The notes beneath the pieces were generated by a model that did no database searches, was not told the origin of the DNA, and worked only from the letters and a program-made list of their open reading frames with translations. A stretch of DNA of 64,000 nucleotides from Hyphomicrobiales bacterium (GTDB taxonomy: Bacteria > Pseudomonadota > Alphaproteobacteria > Rhizobiales > Rhizobiaceae): assembly GCA_900474095.1 (NCBI GenBank), contig UCOA01000007.1:1-64000 (forward strand). Direction: 5' to 3'. The position numbers and the translations under genes were made by a program. Shown in pieces: positions 17,531-27,161 of this stretch (the first letter of the stretch is position 1; every line of letters starts with the position of its first letter).

Positions 17531-18463
17531 TCATTTGGCAGTCGAGTCAATCGCCCTGCCAAGGAAGGATGCTGCGTTTGCGATCGCCTCTCTACCTTCG
17601 GCAAGTTCAGCCTGAAACATGTGCCAGACATGGAACATGTTCGGCCAGATTTCCAACGTGACGCGAACGCGATTTTCGCCAAGGTGTGATGCCAGTCGGA
17701 TTGCATCGCTCAACATCAGTTCAGCTTCGCCGATCTGCACCAGTATTGGCGGTAACCCTCGAACATCTGCAAATACAGGCGAGGCTTCTGGACTGTTCGG
17801 CAGCGCCCCTCCCAAAAAAGTGCGAGCCATCAGATCAAGGCCCGCCTTCGTGTTCAAGCGATCCAAGCCTTCACGATTAAACATCGAAGGCCCGGTATGC
17901 TCCAGGTTGGCCCAGGGCGACAAGGCTGCCCCACCCGCTGGTAGCGGCACGCCGGCATTTCGGGCCATCACCATAACCGACACCACCATCGCTCCGCCTG
18001 CAGAGTCGCCGGCGAACGTTACCGACCGCGGATCTTGACCTTCTTCGATCAGCCAACGGTACGCGGCGTAGGTATCTTCGATTGGCACTGGGAACGGGTA
18101 TTCCGGCGCTAGCCGGTAATCGGGCAGATAGACCCTCGCTTTCATCGCCACAGCAAACGCTGCAGCCAAGCCATGATATCCACCAGGTCCGCCAACGATA
18201 TAAGCGCCGCCGTGAATATAGAAAAGCACCCTGTCGCCCAAGACAGTGTCGGGCGTAATCAACGTTCCGGGTACGCCGCCCATATCAATCGCCTCGACCC
18301 GCACGTCTTCAACAACGGGATGTTCTGCCATCTTGGAGATGTAAGATCTGCGGATTTCCTCAATCGTCACTTCCTTGTTTTGGCCAAGGATGACAGGACC
18401 AAGATCCTGCAGACTGTTGGCCCACTGATCGAGTCGACGGGTTACGATTTCATTGAAAGCCAT
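17531..18463 (-). CDS. Alpha/beta hydrolase, hormone-sensitive-lipase family
   Basis: A 310-residue esterase-type hydrolase. It has the HSL oxyanion motif HGGA at 84-87, the nucleophile motif GDSAGG with Ser154, and the late MFHVWHMF with the catalytic His. There is no signal peptide. It is the first gene of a two-gene unit with the Old Yellow Enzyme and is divergent from the LysR gene at 18557 across 93 bp, so that regulator probably controls it. The likely job is hydrolysis of an ester or lactone before or after reduction by the neighbour. Confidence 0.9.
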   Translation of the reverse strand: MAFNEIVTRRLDQWANSLQDLGPVILGQNKEVTIEEIRRSYISKMAEHPVVEDVRVEAIDMGGVPGTLITPDTVLGDRVLFYIHGGAYIVGGPGGYHGLAAAFAVAMKARVYLPDYRLAPEYPFPVPIEDTYAAYRWLIEEGQDPRSVTFAGDSAGGAMVVSVMVMARNAGVPLPAGGAALSPWANLEHTGPSMFNREGLDRLNTKAGLDLMARTFLGGALPNSPEASPVFADVRGLPPILVQIGEAELMLSDAIRLASHLGENRVRVTLEIWPNMFHVWHMFQAELAEGREAIANAASFLGRAIDSTAK

Positions 18464-18556
18464 TGTGAACGTCCTTGATGATGCGGATCTTTCCTGTCAC
18501 CTATAAGCGATTTATTGGAGAATTGGCGTCAACACTGCGAGGACGGACAAGCTGAG

Positions 18557-19444
18557 ATGACCTTAGGACACATCAACGATATCGCGGCATTTGTCGCCGC
18601 AGCGGAGACGGGAAGCTTCGTCGCCGCAGGACGCGTCCGCTCGATGACCAGATCAGGTATCGCAAAGAGCGTGTCACGACTTGAGAATCGCCTTGGGGTC
18701 AGGCTCTTTAATCGAACAACCCGGAGCCTCGGGTTGACAGATAGCGGCTCCGCCTTTTTTGAGCGATATTCGGAAATCCTCTCCGACCTGGAGGATGCAG
18801 AGTTCTCGTTATCAAGCGGATACGGAGAACCGCAAGGAATGTTCAGGTTGACCGCGCCAGCAACGTTTGGTCGAGTTATGATACTTCCGCTGCTCAACCA
18901 GTTCCTGGAAGCGTGGCCACGACTTCGGGCTGAGGCAAGCTTGACAGATAGGGTGAACGACATCATTGCAGATGGCTTTGATCTAGCGATCCGCATCGGA
19001 GAGATGCGCGAAAACACGAGCCTTATTGCCAGAACAATTGCCACTCAGCGGGATATTGTCGTTGGAAGCCCTTCGTATTTGGATGGCAGGCAGCATCCGC
19101 GAGCGCCGGAAGACCTCGCGCAGCACAACTGCCTTAGCTATGTTAACGCGGGCCAACAGCGAGCATGGCGACTTTCTGTGAACGGAGAGGTTATTGCGTT
19201 AAGGCCTAAAGCTCGCCTCGCTCTCGACGGTGGCGAAGCACTGCGAGATGCAGCAATCTCTGGAGCAGGTCTAGCATTCCTGCCAACCTACCTCGTAAAT
19301 GAAGATATCGCTGCGGGTCGTCTGTACGAGGTCCTTGAGGACTTCGCAGCGCCGCCGGTTCCAATCAGTGCGATCTATCCGAGTCGTCGCCATCTTGCTC
19401 CCAAAGTACGTAAGTTTATCGATCTGGTAACGATGAGCCAATGA
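18557..19444 (+). CDS. LysR family transcriptional regulator
   Basis: A 295-residue LysR-type protein. The N-terminal winged helix is INDIAAFVAAAETGSFVAAG with RLENRLGVRLFNRTTRSLGL; a LysR substrate-binding domain fills the rest (DLAIRIGEMRENTSLIAR). It belongs to the large LysR class whose effector domain contains the DLAIR motif. I use the ATG at 18557; a TTG 42 nt upstream is in frame but starts outside the conserved helix. It is divergent from the hydrolase/OYE unit. Confidence 0.9.
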   Translation: MTLGHINDIAAFVAAAETGSFVAAGRVRSMTRSGIAKSVSRLENRLGVRLFNRTTRSLGLTDSGSAFFERYSEILSDLEDAEFSLSSGYGEPQGMFRLTAPATFGRVMILPLLNQFLEAWPRLRAEASLTDRVNDIIADGFDLAIRIGEMRENTSLIARTIATQRDIVVGSPSYLDGRQHPRAPEDLAQHNCLSYVNAGQQRAWRLSVNGEVIALRPKARLALDGGEALRDAAISGAGLAFLPTYLVNEDIAAGRLYEVLEDFAAPPVPISAIYPSRRHLAPKVRKFIDLVTMSQ

Positions 19445-19965
19445 GTGCGGATTCCGACGTGAAGCCGGCCGCCATTCCGATCACAGACCGGCCACCATTT
19501 GCGACCGTCCCACCGGGAGTAACTTAAAAGTCTTGCAAACACTCAAATTAAGCGTGATGTTATAACAGATCAGATCAATCAACATTATGGAACTGATGTG
19601 CAGGCGACCATTTGGCCTATCGAAAGTCGGTTAAGCGCGGAGCTAAAAATTCTCTATTGCAGGTCTAACCCGACGCCCAGCGGGCGTCGAACCAACAACT
19701 GATGCTGCCTCTGCAAACCGCGACTAGCGATCCTCAGCCGTTCATGAGTGAGGCTCATTACGTCATGCAAACTCTGCAGGCTAATCAAACGTTCGGGCGG
19801 CCAATATATTGGAGCATGCCGTGCCGCTCTACGTGCAGAATCAAGCCCCGCTTCGATGCGCGTCACGGTCGAGAAAAGCCCACGTGCCGCCAATGAGAGA
19901 TGAAGCTCACGATGATCGCTTGGCTCAGTCTCTCAGAGGGACATGAACTACAGCTAGGGAGTCAT
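19445..19965. other. Intergenic region with a short perfect hairpin
   Basis: These 520 bp hold no convincing gene. A strong hairpin, CGACGCCC-AGC-GGGCGTCG, is at 19671-19689; it has no T run, so I cannot call it a terminator with confidence. The downstream half may hold the promoter of the adenylate cyclase gene. Confidence 0.4.
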
Positions 19966-21294
19966 ATGGCCAATAAGCACACTTTATTTAGCTCGCCTGA
20001 AGCGACCGCGCCTGCCTTGAGAAGGGCGGAACGAACAGGGTTCAAGATCGCTGTAATCGGCCGAACCGCAGCGGTAATGCTTATCGCATTGGCCTACCTT
20101 CTAAGCTACTACTTTCCGATAAATGTCGGAATTTTCGGAATTACCGCGACAATTGCACTTGGGGGGCTAACGTCTCTAGCCGCCATTGGAACGCGTTATG
20201 AAAAACAGGCGAGATTTGCGCTTTTTGCTTTCGACGCGACAGCGGTAACAGTTCTGCTCGCTTTTGTACCACTGAGTAGTGGCGGAAATGTTCCCCAAAA
20301 TCTCGTATTCTTGACCAGTTCGGTCCAGCACTACTATCTGGTAGTCGCCGCAGCAATTCTGACGCTCTCCCCTCCTCTCGTCCTTTGGACTGGAGCATGG
20401 GCTGCTGGCGGCCTTCTCTTTGCCACTTGGTGGATTTTGTCCGGAATGGAGCAGGTCGTAAGCTACAATAACCTTCCGATCTCCCCCCCGCGGGATGTTT
20501 ATATCGACACTGTTCTCAATCCAAATTTTCTCGGTATTGCGTCGAGAATTCAAGAGGCTCTGATCATTGTTTTGGTTACCGCCATTGCCGCGTTGGCCGT
20601 TCATCGGGCAAGGCGGGTGGTAAGTGATCATGCGAAGGCCGAAGCTAGTCAGCGCCGCGTGCAAAACCTTTTCGGACGCTACGTCCCTGCTCCCGTCCTG
20701 CGCGAGCTTCTGGACGAAGGTCACCTTGTTCCGCAGACGCGGCTTGCGACACTTCTGTTCGCCGATATAGAAGGGTTCACACGTCTCTCGGAAGGCATGC
20801 ACCCCACAAAACTCGTTCATTTTTTGAATGAATTCTTCACTGCGGTTACGGACATCGTTGACCAGAATGGCGGCGTTGTCGTCAACTACATTGGGGACGC
20901 CGTGCTCATATCCTTCAATGCGCCGCTTCCAGTGGAAAGCCACGCTGATCGTGCTCTGAGTGCCTCTCGAGAAATCTTGGCAATGACTGCAAATCGAAAA
21001 TTTGACGGAATACCCGTCCGCCTCCGGATCGGAATCGCCACGGGACTTATAGCCGCCGGGACGGTTGGTGCTGGCGACCGGCAAACATACACGGTCTATG
21101 GCGATGCAGTAAATCTTGCGCAGAGACTTCAGGAACTGAACAAAGAGATAGGGACGGACTGTCTCATTTGCGGAGCGACGGCTCGGCATGCACGCAACGG
21201 CTTGCTCACCCGTCTCGGCATGTTTCCGATCCGGAATCTTGGCGCGCCGATCGAGGTATTTGGGCACAAGGATGAACCCCTGGTTACTGGTTAG
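19966..21294 (+). CDS. Membrane-bound class III adenylate/guanylate cyclase
   Basis: The 442-residue product has an N-terminal membrane part (about six hydrophobic segments, roughly residues 25-220), a short linker (QRRVQNLFGRYVPAPVLREL) and a class III cyclase domain. The catalytic domain has both metal aspartates (TLLFADIEGFTRLSEG and VNYIGDAVLISF) and the late GDAVNLAQRLQELNKEIG. It should make cyclic AMP (less likely cyclic GMP) from the cytoplasmic face. The ATG at 19966 has AGGGAG four bases upstream; an ATG at 19900 would add 22 residues with a poorer site. It stands alone, convergent with the MFS gene at 21403. Confidence 0.88.
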   Translation: MANKHTLFSSPEATAPALRRAERTGFKIAVIGRTAAVMLIALAYLLSYYFPINVGIFGITATIALGGLTSLAAIGTRYEKQARFALFAFDATAVTVLLAFVPLSSGGNVPQNLVFLTSSVQHYYLVVAAAILTLSPPLVLWTGAWAAGGLLFATWWILSGMEQVVSYNNLPISPPRDVYIDTVLNPNFLGIASRIQEALIIVLVTAIAALAVHRARRVVSDHAKAEASQRRVQNLFGRYVPAPVLRELLDEGHLVPQTRLATLLFADIEGFTRLSEGMHPTKLVHFLNEFFTAVTDIVDQNGGVVVNYIGDAVLISFNAPLPVESHADRALSASREILAMTANRKFDGIPVRLRIGIATGLIAAGTVGAGDRQTYTVYGDAVNLAQRLQELNKEIGTDCLICGATARHARNGLLTRLGMFPIRNLGAPIEVFGHKDEPLVTG

Positions 21295-21402
21295 GTTGAG
21301 GTCACAAGTTGTTACCGCTTAGGTGCAAGACCAATTCGCAAGGGCTGCGGCGGGTGTTTTCACTGATGGCTCTAGCTATCGACGCTAAGGCAGTCTTGCT
21401 CG

Positions 21403-22605
21403 TTAGACCTGGCGACCTACACCAGTTCGGCGCAAGATCAGGAAAGCTGCTGGTCCCGCGCACGACACCAGAATGGCGCTTACCAGAAATATGGCCGGTA
21501 AACCGGCCGCATTTCCAACGAGACCAAGCAGCGGTCCGCTGAGCGCAAGCGCAAAGTCCAGGCAAGCCGAGTAAAGCCCCATTGCCATACCACGACTTTC
21601 TGCTGGTGCGGCACTAACGACGGCCACGCCGAACCCGGGAAAGACGAGCGAATAACCCAAACCAACTGTGGCAGTGCCGATCGTTCCAATGATCGGCCCG
21701 GGCGCTATCCAAATTATTATCAAGCCCAGAACCTCAACGACGACGAAGACCAATGCCGTCCCACCGCCTCCCAGTCTGTCAGGGAGATGGCCTAGGAAGA
21801 TACGGGCGACGACAAGGGCTGCGGCAAAACACGTAACGGCAAGCCATGGGTTTGGCCATTGCCGGCTCGCAAAAAGGAGAACCGAAAAGGTTAATACTGC
21901 TCCATAGCCGACACTGCTCAATGCCGCGCCAAGGCCCGGCAACCAGACCGCGCTGATAACCTTTCTTCGTGGACCCAGTCGGGCCGCCCGCCCGGGAACC
22001 GACGGCAGAGGAGCAATGATCAAGGACGTCATCAGTGGCAGCACTATCGTTGCGATCGCAATCGCTGAGAAGCCCATTGACGAATAAAGCGCTGTTCCGA
22101 CGGGGGCGCCGGCAGCCAGAGCGCCAAACATCGCCGTGCCGACCCAGGCGATCACTTTGCCAGCATTCCGGGGTCCGGCGGTGGCTAAACCCCAAGCCAC
22201 AGAGCCCGTGAGAATAAGGCCTTCGGCTGCGCCGAGCACAGCGCGGCCAATCAACAGAACGAAGGCTGAAACGGTCGGTTGCTGGATAAAAAGCGTCGAT
22301 GCGAAGTAGAGGACGCCGGCAAAGACCGAGGTTCCCAGGCCGAAGACCACGGCCTGTTTTGGGCCGCGGCGATCGGCGTAGTTCCCTGACCAGAGACGCG
22401 TTAGAAATGATGCGGCAAATTGGCTGCCAGCAATTATGCCAACAACGAAAGTGCCCAAGCCAAGCTCGTTGTGCACATGCAGCGGTAGTACCGGCATGGC
22501 CATCCCAGCGATCAGGAAGCCGACAAAGACAACAGCCATTTTCGGCGCAAGTGTTCTGAAGACCGCGCTTTTACTGTCCGCATTTGGAAAGATTGGATCT
22601 AGCAA
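21403..22605 (-). CDS. MFS transporter
   Basis: A roughly 400-residue, twelve-segment major facilitator protein. The loop between segments 2 and 3 has the MFS signature LWSGNYADRRGPKQAVVFGL. The opening PVLPLHVHNELGLGTFVVG is typical of the YhhS-like drug/metabolite efflux group. The start is uncertain: the longest frame uses a TTG at 22605, and an ATG at 22536 lies at the edge of the first membrane segment. Substrate unknown; no neighbour clarifies it. Confidence 0.82.
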   Translation of the reverse strand: MLDPIFPNADSKSAVFRTLAPKMAVVFVGFLIAGMAMPVLPLHVHNELGLGTFVVGIIAGSQFAASFLTRLWSGNYADRRGPKQAVVFGLGTSVFAGVLYFASTLFIQQPTVSAFVLLIGRAVLGAAEGLILTGSVAWGLATAGPRNAGKVIAWVGTAMFGALAAGAPVGTALYSSMGFSAIAIATIVLPLMTSLIIAPLPSVPGRAARLGPRRKVISAVWLPGLGAALSSVGYGAVLTFSVLLFASRQWPNPWLAVTCFAAALVVARIFLGHLPDRLGGGGTALVFVVVEVLGLIIIWIAPGPIIGTIGTATVGLGYSLVFPGFGVAVVSAAPAESRGMAMGLYSACLDFALALSGPLLGLVGNAAGLPAIFLVSAILVSCAGPAAFLILRRTGVGRQV

Positions 22606-22629
22606 AAGGGGTTTCCGGGATTTTGGGTT

Positions 22630-22850
22630 TCAATTGTCCGTCGCGGGGCGCGGACGGATGAGAATGTCGACATTGGCAATTTCGAAAACTTCGGGCGGCA
22701 TACCAGGATTTCGCCACGAGCTTCAATGTAGAACTGATCTTGATCCTCGACATTGGTGTCGAACCAGGTTCACCGCCTTGGATCGCTTCTGCGTGGAGTT
22801 CCTCCGCCGCGACATGCCGGTGTCCGCTTGCTAACAGAAGAATGGGAAGG
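22630..22850 (-). pseudogene. Possible decayed coding sequence, unidentified
   Basis: Protein-like text runs across three minus-strand frames: HRHVAAEELHAEAIQGG, then WFDTNVEDQDQFYIEARGEI, then MPPEVFEIANVDILIRPRP up to a TGA at 22630. The continuity across two frameshifts suggests a dead gene end. I do not recognise the family. The rest of 22606-23504 shows nothing I can support. Confidence 0.3.
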
Positions 22851-23504
22851 ACTAAGCGTTGCGTCGGGCCTCGAACTTGCAGTTCGCAGGCGTTGCGCAG
22901 TGGGAATATGGTGTCGCATATTTTGGGTCCGTGTGATGTCGTAACACTTCTATCAAATTTGCAGCCGATCCGAGATTTTCTTACAGGGACAACTGACGGG
23001 GTTATAACGTCAGGTTGTACGGTGAACCGGCTGTGAAATATGCCAAATCCCGGCGGCCGACTTTCTACAAAGCGAACCTTTTGCTGCAATGGCGGGATCT
23101 GCATTGATTGGGGAGCTCCGCGATTGACGCAGTCGTGGCACCCCACGGCGCGATTAGGCTCATCGATAACAGTCCCCGCGTTCTGACCCGGCGCGGCCAG
23201 AACCTGCGACTCCCAGATTCACATTGAGACGTCGGTTCGACCTCTGCGGAAAACCCGCGTGCAATCGCAGGCCAATCCGTTGGCTCTCCGAAGACTGCCC
23301 CAGAAAGAAGATCCCGTGGCGATGGCCCCACTTACCGCCCGTGTGGCTCTTTCGAACGGCGCGGTTTCTGAGGTTGGTCGGATAGGAAAGGCCAGCTTAT
23401 TCATGAGCAGACCTCATAACGACGAGCGAAACAGGTGGCCTTATTCCCTCGGCCTGGCTGCATTACATTACCAGCCAAGCAATCTCCATAAAGGAAACAA
23501 CAAG

Positions 23505-24623
23505 ATGATCGAGAGCCCGGACAGTACAGATATAACCGATGGGAGTGGCTTTGATGCGGATCGCCGCAAACTCCTAAAACTGACCGGCGCCGGCGTTGCC
23601 GCGCTCGGTGCGATGTCATTTCTCGATCGATCAATTGCAAAGGCTCAAGACATGTCCAACGGTGCTAACAACTTCTACAAGAGTGATAAGGTCACCGTTC
23701 AGAAGGTTACTTTCAAAACCCAGTACCAAATGAATGTGGCCGGCAGCCTCTTCATTGCCAATGATCTCGATCGCAATGCCAAGAATCCGACCATTATAGT
23801 TGGTCATCCGATGGGGGCAGTGAAGGAGCAGAGTGCGAACCTCTATGCCACAAAGATGGCTGAGCAGGGCTTCGTGGCCATGTCTATCGATCTGCCTTTC
23901 TGGGGCGAAAGCGACGGACAGTCTCGCAACCTTGTGTCGCCTGACGTCTACGCTGAAGCCTTCAGTGCCGGCGTTGATTTCCTGGGTACCCAGCCATTCG
24001 TGGACAGAACGAACATCGGTGCGATCGGAATTTGCGGCAGCGGCAGCTTTGTCATCAGCGCGGCCAAGATCGACCCGCGCATGAAGGCCATCGCGACGGT
24101 TAGCATGTACGATATGGGAGCCGCTAATCGTAACGCACTTAACCACTCGCTGACCGTAGAGCAGCGCAAGCAATTCATCGCCGCGGCGGCAGAGAAACGC
24201 TACGCGGAATTCGCGGGTGCTGAAGTCGAATTGACCGGCGGGACAACGCATGAATTGACGGCCGAGACGCACGCCATTCAGCGCGAGTTCTATGACTTCT
24301 ATCGTACGCCACGAGGCGAATATACCCCTCCAGGTGCAACACCGCTCACCACGACGCATCCGACGCTGACCAGCAATGTGAAGTTTATGAACTTCTACCC
24401 CTTCAATGACATCGAGACAATCTCGCCTCGGCCGATGCTGTTTATTTCCGGTGATCAGGCGCACTCCAAGGAGTTCAGCGAGGACGCCTACAAGCGGGCC
24501 GCCGAGCCGAAAGAGCTTGTCTGGGTTGCAGGCGCCGGTCATGTCGATCTCTACGACCGTGTGGACTTGATCCCGTTCGATAAGCTGAAGTCGTTCTTCG
24601 ACCAGCACCTTGTCGCTGCTTAA
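23505..24623 (+). CDS. Tat-exported alpha/beta hydrolase, dienelactone-hydrolase-like
   Basis: A 372-residue hydrolase. A twin-arginine leader (DRRKLLKLTGAG at 19-30, hydrophobic stretch to AKAQ) predicts Tat export and a periplasmic location. The nucleophile elbow reads GICGSG, with Cys177 where most relatives have Ser, as in dienelactone hydrolase. Other landmarks are GHPMGAVKEQ, PFWGESDGQ, the acid region PMLFISGDQAH and the catalytic His in GAGHVDLYD. The ATG is preceded by AAAGGA; the longer upstream frame lacks support. It is followed 110 bp later by a secreted cyclophilin-like gene, probably co-transcribed. Confidence 0.88.
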   Translation: MIESPDSTDITDGSGFDADRRKLLKLTGAGVAALGAMSFLDRSIAKAQDMSNGANNFYKSDKVTVQKVTFKTQYQMNVAGSLFIANDLDRNAKNPTIIVGHPMGAVKEQSANLYATKMAEQGFVAMSIDLPFWGESDGQSRNLVSPDVYAEAFSAGVDFLGTQPFVDRTNIGAIGICGSGSFVISAAKIDPRMKAIATVSMYDMGAANRNALNHSLTVEQRKQFIAAAAEKRYAEFAGAEVELTGGTTHELTAETHAIQREFYDFYRTPRGEYTPPGATPLTTTHPTLTSNVKFMNFYPFNDIETISPRPMLFISGDQAHSKEFSEDAYKRAAEPKELVWVAGAGHVDLYDRVDLIPFDKLKSFFDQHLVAA

Positions 24624-24733
24624 CTATCGTTTTCAAAGGATCTGGAGAGCCCGCGGTTCTCCAGTATCCAAGGCAGCCGCTGCCGCGCCAAGCGCCTGCG
24701 GACAACAGGTACAGTTTGATCAGGGACGGCAAC

Positions 24734-25144
24734 ATGCTGAAAACAGCCTTCGGAGCTTTTGTCATCACACTCGCATTGACAGGATCAGCAATGGCACAAC
24801 AACGCATTTTAATTTCCTCCGACTGGGGAGACGTTACCGCCGAGCTGACGGACAACATTGCCGCCAGCTCGCTTGTGCAAATGTTGCCGTTGACAATCGA
24901 GATGACCGACCACTTGCGACAGGAGAAAACAGGCAGTTTGCCCTCACCATTGCCAACGGTTGCCCGACAACGAGATTTCTCAGCGGGGACACTCGGCCTT
25001 TGGAGCGCCGATCACTTCGTTATTTACTATCGAGATGGAAGTGTTCCCCAGCCCGGTATCATTCTGCTTGGCCAGGTGAAGGGCGATGTGTCTGTTTTTG
25101 ACCGACCTGGTCCAATCACCGTCAGGATCACGGCGATTCCTTGA
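24734..25144 (+). CDS. Secreted cyclophilin-like fold protein
   Basis: A 136-residue protein with a Sec signal peptide (MLKTAFGAFVITLALTGSAM, cleavage near AMA-QQ). The mature part matches the bacterial cyclophilin-like domain family: LISSDWGDVTAELTDNIAAS, LPLTIEMTDHLRQEK, WSADHFVIYYRDG and ILLGQVKGDVSVF. The family has the cyclophilin barrel but no proven isomerase activity. The ATG at 24734 follows GGGACGGC. It is probably in one transcript with the Tat-exported hydrolase. Confidence 0.82.
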   Translation: MLKTAFGAFVITLALTGSAMAQQRILISSDWGDVTAELTDNIAASSLVQMLPLTIEMTDHLRQEKTGSLPSPLPTVARQRDFSAGTLGLWSADHFVIYYRDGSVPQPGIILLGQVKGDVSVFDRPGPITVRITAIP

Positions 25145-25348
25145 CACGTTATTGCAGAACCGAGGCCAAGAAACCGCAATGTACCGTAAGAAGTCGCAAG
25201 ATGGTCGGCCAGTAGCTGGACGGAAAACATAGCGACCGCAAAGTCGCACGCGCACTGATCTCGGCATTGTCACTTGAAACTGTGCCTGCCGGGAAGCGTA
25301 TGGCGGACCTTTCGTCCGCTGTCTGAATCCCCCCGCCGAAGTGGAAAC

Positions 25349-25379
25349 GCCAAGCGCGTCAGAAGGGCGCTTGGCTTAT
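25349..25379. terminator. Rho-independent terminator, convergent
   Basis: A perfect 9-bp stem, GCCAAGCGC (25349-25357) and GCGCTTGGC (25367-25375), is followed by TTATTAATC. It lies between the cyclophilin-like gene (+) and the SUMF1-like gene (-), so it can serve both. Confidence 0.7.
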
Positions 25380-25401
25380 TAATCTGGTAGGTTCTCTTGC
25401 C

Positions 25402-26097
25402 TCAAGAGACCGCACTTTCTTTAATCAATCGGAAACTAAGCGTATTTGCTGCAGTGCTTGCATCGCAGGACACGCGTACGTCGCTTCTGCGGCCGTTTTC
25501 GTCGATGACGTCAGCCCCGCGGCAAATACGCGGGGCCGGGCTCGGCGAGCCGGTTCCGGAATTGGCGGATGCTACTCCGTCCGAATCCCAGCACCATTCG
25601 AGCCTTGGTGTTTGCGTGGCTCCCATGTACCAGGGTCCGGGTGGAACCCGGTTGTCGTTGCGTTGGTTACGATGTCCTTTGGCACCGGCGCTTGAAGAAG
25701 ACGGATCCGCCAGAACTTTACGAGCCATTTTTTCCCACTCGGATTCTGTCGGCAAGCGATAGCCACCTGTAGCGGGATTGGACTCGACCGTGCACTTGCC
25801 TTCCCGTTGACCGAGGATGTAGGACTGCGACAAGCCCTCACTCTCGCTCTTCCAGTTGGCGAACCATAGTGCATCGTACCAACTCACCAATACAACGGGA
25901 TCGTGTTCACCCTGCTGCTTATAGGGGTTGTCCCAGGAAGCGTCGTGCTTTTGCTCCCATCGATTCTTGGCGAATACCCAGCCGCTATCGTGCTTTTCGC
26001 AGTCCGTGCGATATCCCGTACGCCTTACAAACTCCCGGAACTCGCCGACGGTAACCTTCTGCTCCCTCGCAAGAATTCCGCTCGATTGTGTTCGCAT
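25402..26097 (-). CDS. SUMF1/formylglycine-generating-enzyme-like protein, degenerate
   Basis: The 231-residue product has the core of the SUMF1 (FGE-sulfatase) fold: VTVGEFREFVRRTGYRT, PVVLVSWYDALWFANW, GYRLPTESEWEKMAR, LEWCWDSDG and NTLSFRLIKE. It lacks the usual N-terminal segment (signal peptide, then GGxFxMG), and the stretch between EKMAR and EWCWD is not family-like (the PWGD and N-x-GLYDMxGNVWEW blocks are missing). GGGAGGA precedes the ATG at 26097. No sulfatase is nearby. It may be a non-enzymatic relative or a decaying gene. Confidence 0.6.
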   Translation of the reverse strand: MRTQSSGILAREQKVTVGEFREFVRRTGYRTDCEKHDSGWVFAKNRWEQKHDASWDNPYKQQGEHDPVVLVSWYDALWFANWKSESEGLSQSYILGQREGKCTVESNPATGGYRLPTESEWEKMARKVLADPSSSSAGAKGHRNQRNDNRVPPGPWYMGATQTPRLEWCWDSDGVASANSGTGSPSPAPRICRGADVIDENGRRSDVRVSCDASTAANTLSFRLIKESAVS

Positions 26098-26267
26098 GCA
26101 CTGTCTCCTCCCATTGATCCATCGTTATTACTTTCCTCCTCTCACCGGCAGCGAGCGATCGCTGTCGCAAATGTGATCTCATTGTGATTCCGTCGGCGAC
26201 CATTGCCACTGTCCTCTTCATTGTTTCAACACTATAAAGAGATCGAAAACATGAGAAAGATTCATAA

Positions 26268-27161
26268 GTGGCGCGTGAGAACATTAACGATCTGGTGGCT
26301 TTCGTGGCAGTTGCTCGAGAACGCAGCTTTACTAGGGCGGCCGCAAAGTTTGGCGTCTCGCAATCCGCCCTGAGCCACACAATTCGCCTGCTTGAAGCAA
26401 GACTCGGCGTTCGGCTGCTGACCCGCACGACGCGTGCCGTGACGCCAACTGAAGCTGGCGAGCGCTTGCTTGAGGGGATCGGCCCTCATTTCGACGAGAT
26501 CGAGATCCAAGTCGACGCGCTGAGCGCTCTGCGAGATAAGCCGGCGGGTACAATCCGCATTAGTGCTGCCGATTATGCGATCAAGCATCTCTTGTGGCCT
26601 AAGCTGAAAAAAATCCTTCCGAATTATCCCGATATCAAAGTCGAACTGATACTCGACAATGGGCTGACGGATATCGTGACCGAGCGCTACGATGCCGGCG
26701 TGCGAATGGGCGAGCATCTCGCCAAAGACATGATATCCGCACGAATTGGCCCCGACTTTTGCCTCGCGGTCGTCGGTGCGCCATCTTACTTCGCCAACCA
26801 TGTCGAACCGCAACACCCGAAAGACCTCGTAAACCACACCTGCATCAATTTCCGCCTTCCAAGCTCCGGCGGCCTCTACGCCTGGGAGTTCGAGGAAGAG
26901 GGACGAGAAATCCGAATCCGCGTCGATGGCCAGGTTAGCTTCAACAATACGTTCGATCTTCTTGAAGCTGTTCTCGACGGATTCGGTCTGGCATATATCC
27001 CAGAGGAGATTATCTTGCCTTACGTTGACGACGGGCGAATTGTACGCGTCTTGCAGAGATTTTCTCCCTACTGGGATGGCTACCATCTTTACTATCCCAG
27101 CCGCAGGCAGTCCTCGCCCGCATTCATCGCCGTGCTCGACGCACTGCGACATCGCCAATAG
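26268..27161 (+). CDS. LysR family transcriptional regulator
   Basis: A 297-residue LysR protein: helix-turn-helix at INDLVAFVAVARERSFTRAA with RLLEARLGVRLLTRTTRAVT, then a LysR effector domain (YDAGVRMGEHLAKDM). The start is GTG, with AGAAAG upstream; no in-frame ATG precedes the conserved helix. Its 3' end overlaps the convergent cytochrome b gene by 38 bp. It is divergent from the SUMF1-like gene across 170 bp. Confidence 0.88.
   Translation: MARENINDLVAFVAVARERSFTRAAAKFGVSQSALSHTIRLLEARLGVRLLTRTTRAVTPTEAGERLLEGIGPHFDEIEIQVDALSALRDKPAGTIRISAADYAIKHLLWPKLKKILPNYPDIKVELILDNGLTDIVTERYDAGVRMGEHLAKDMISARIGPDFCLAVVGAPSYFANHVEPQHPKDLVNHTCINFRLPSSGGLYAWEFEEEGREIRIRVDGQVSFNNTFDLLEAVLDGFGLAYIPEEIILPYVDDGRIVRVLQRFSPYWDGYHLYYPSRRQSSPAFIAVLDALRHRQ

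Noticed and set aside
19654-19893. 79-codon minus-strand frame upstream of the cyclase
   Set aside because: No family resemblance and no ribosome site; treated as intergenic.
20176-21267. Minus-strand open frame of 363 codons
   Set aside because: It lies opposite the adenylate cyclase gene and has no recognisable domain; the cyclase has intact catalytic motifs.
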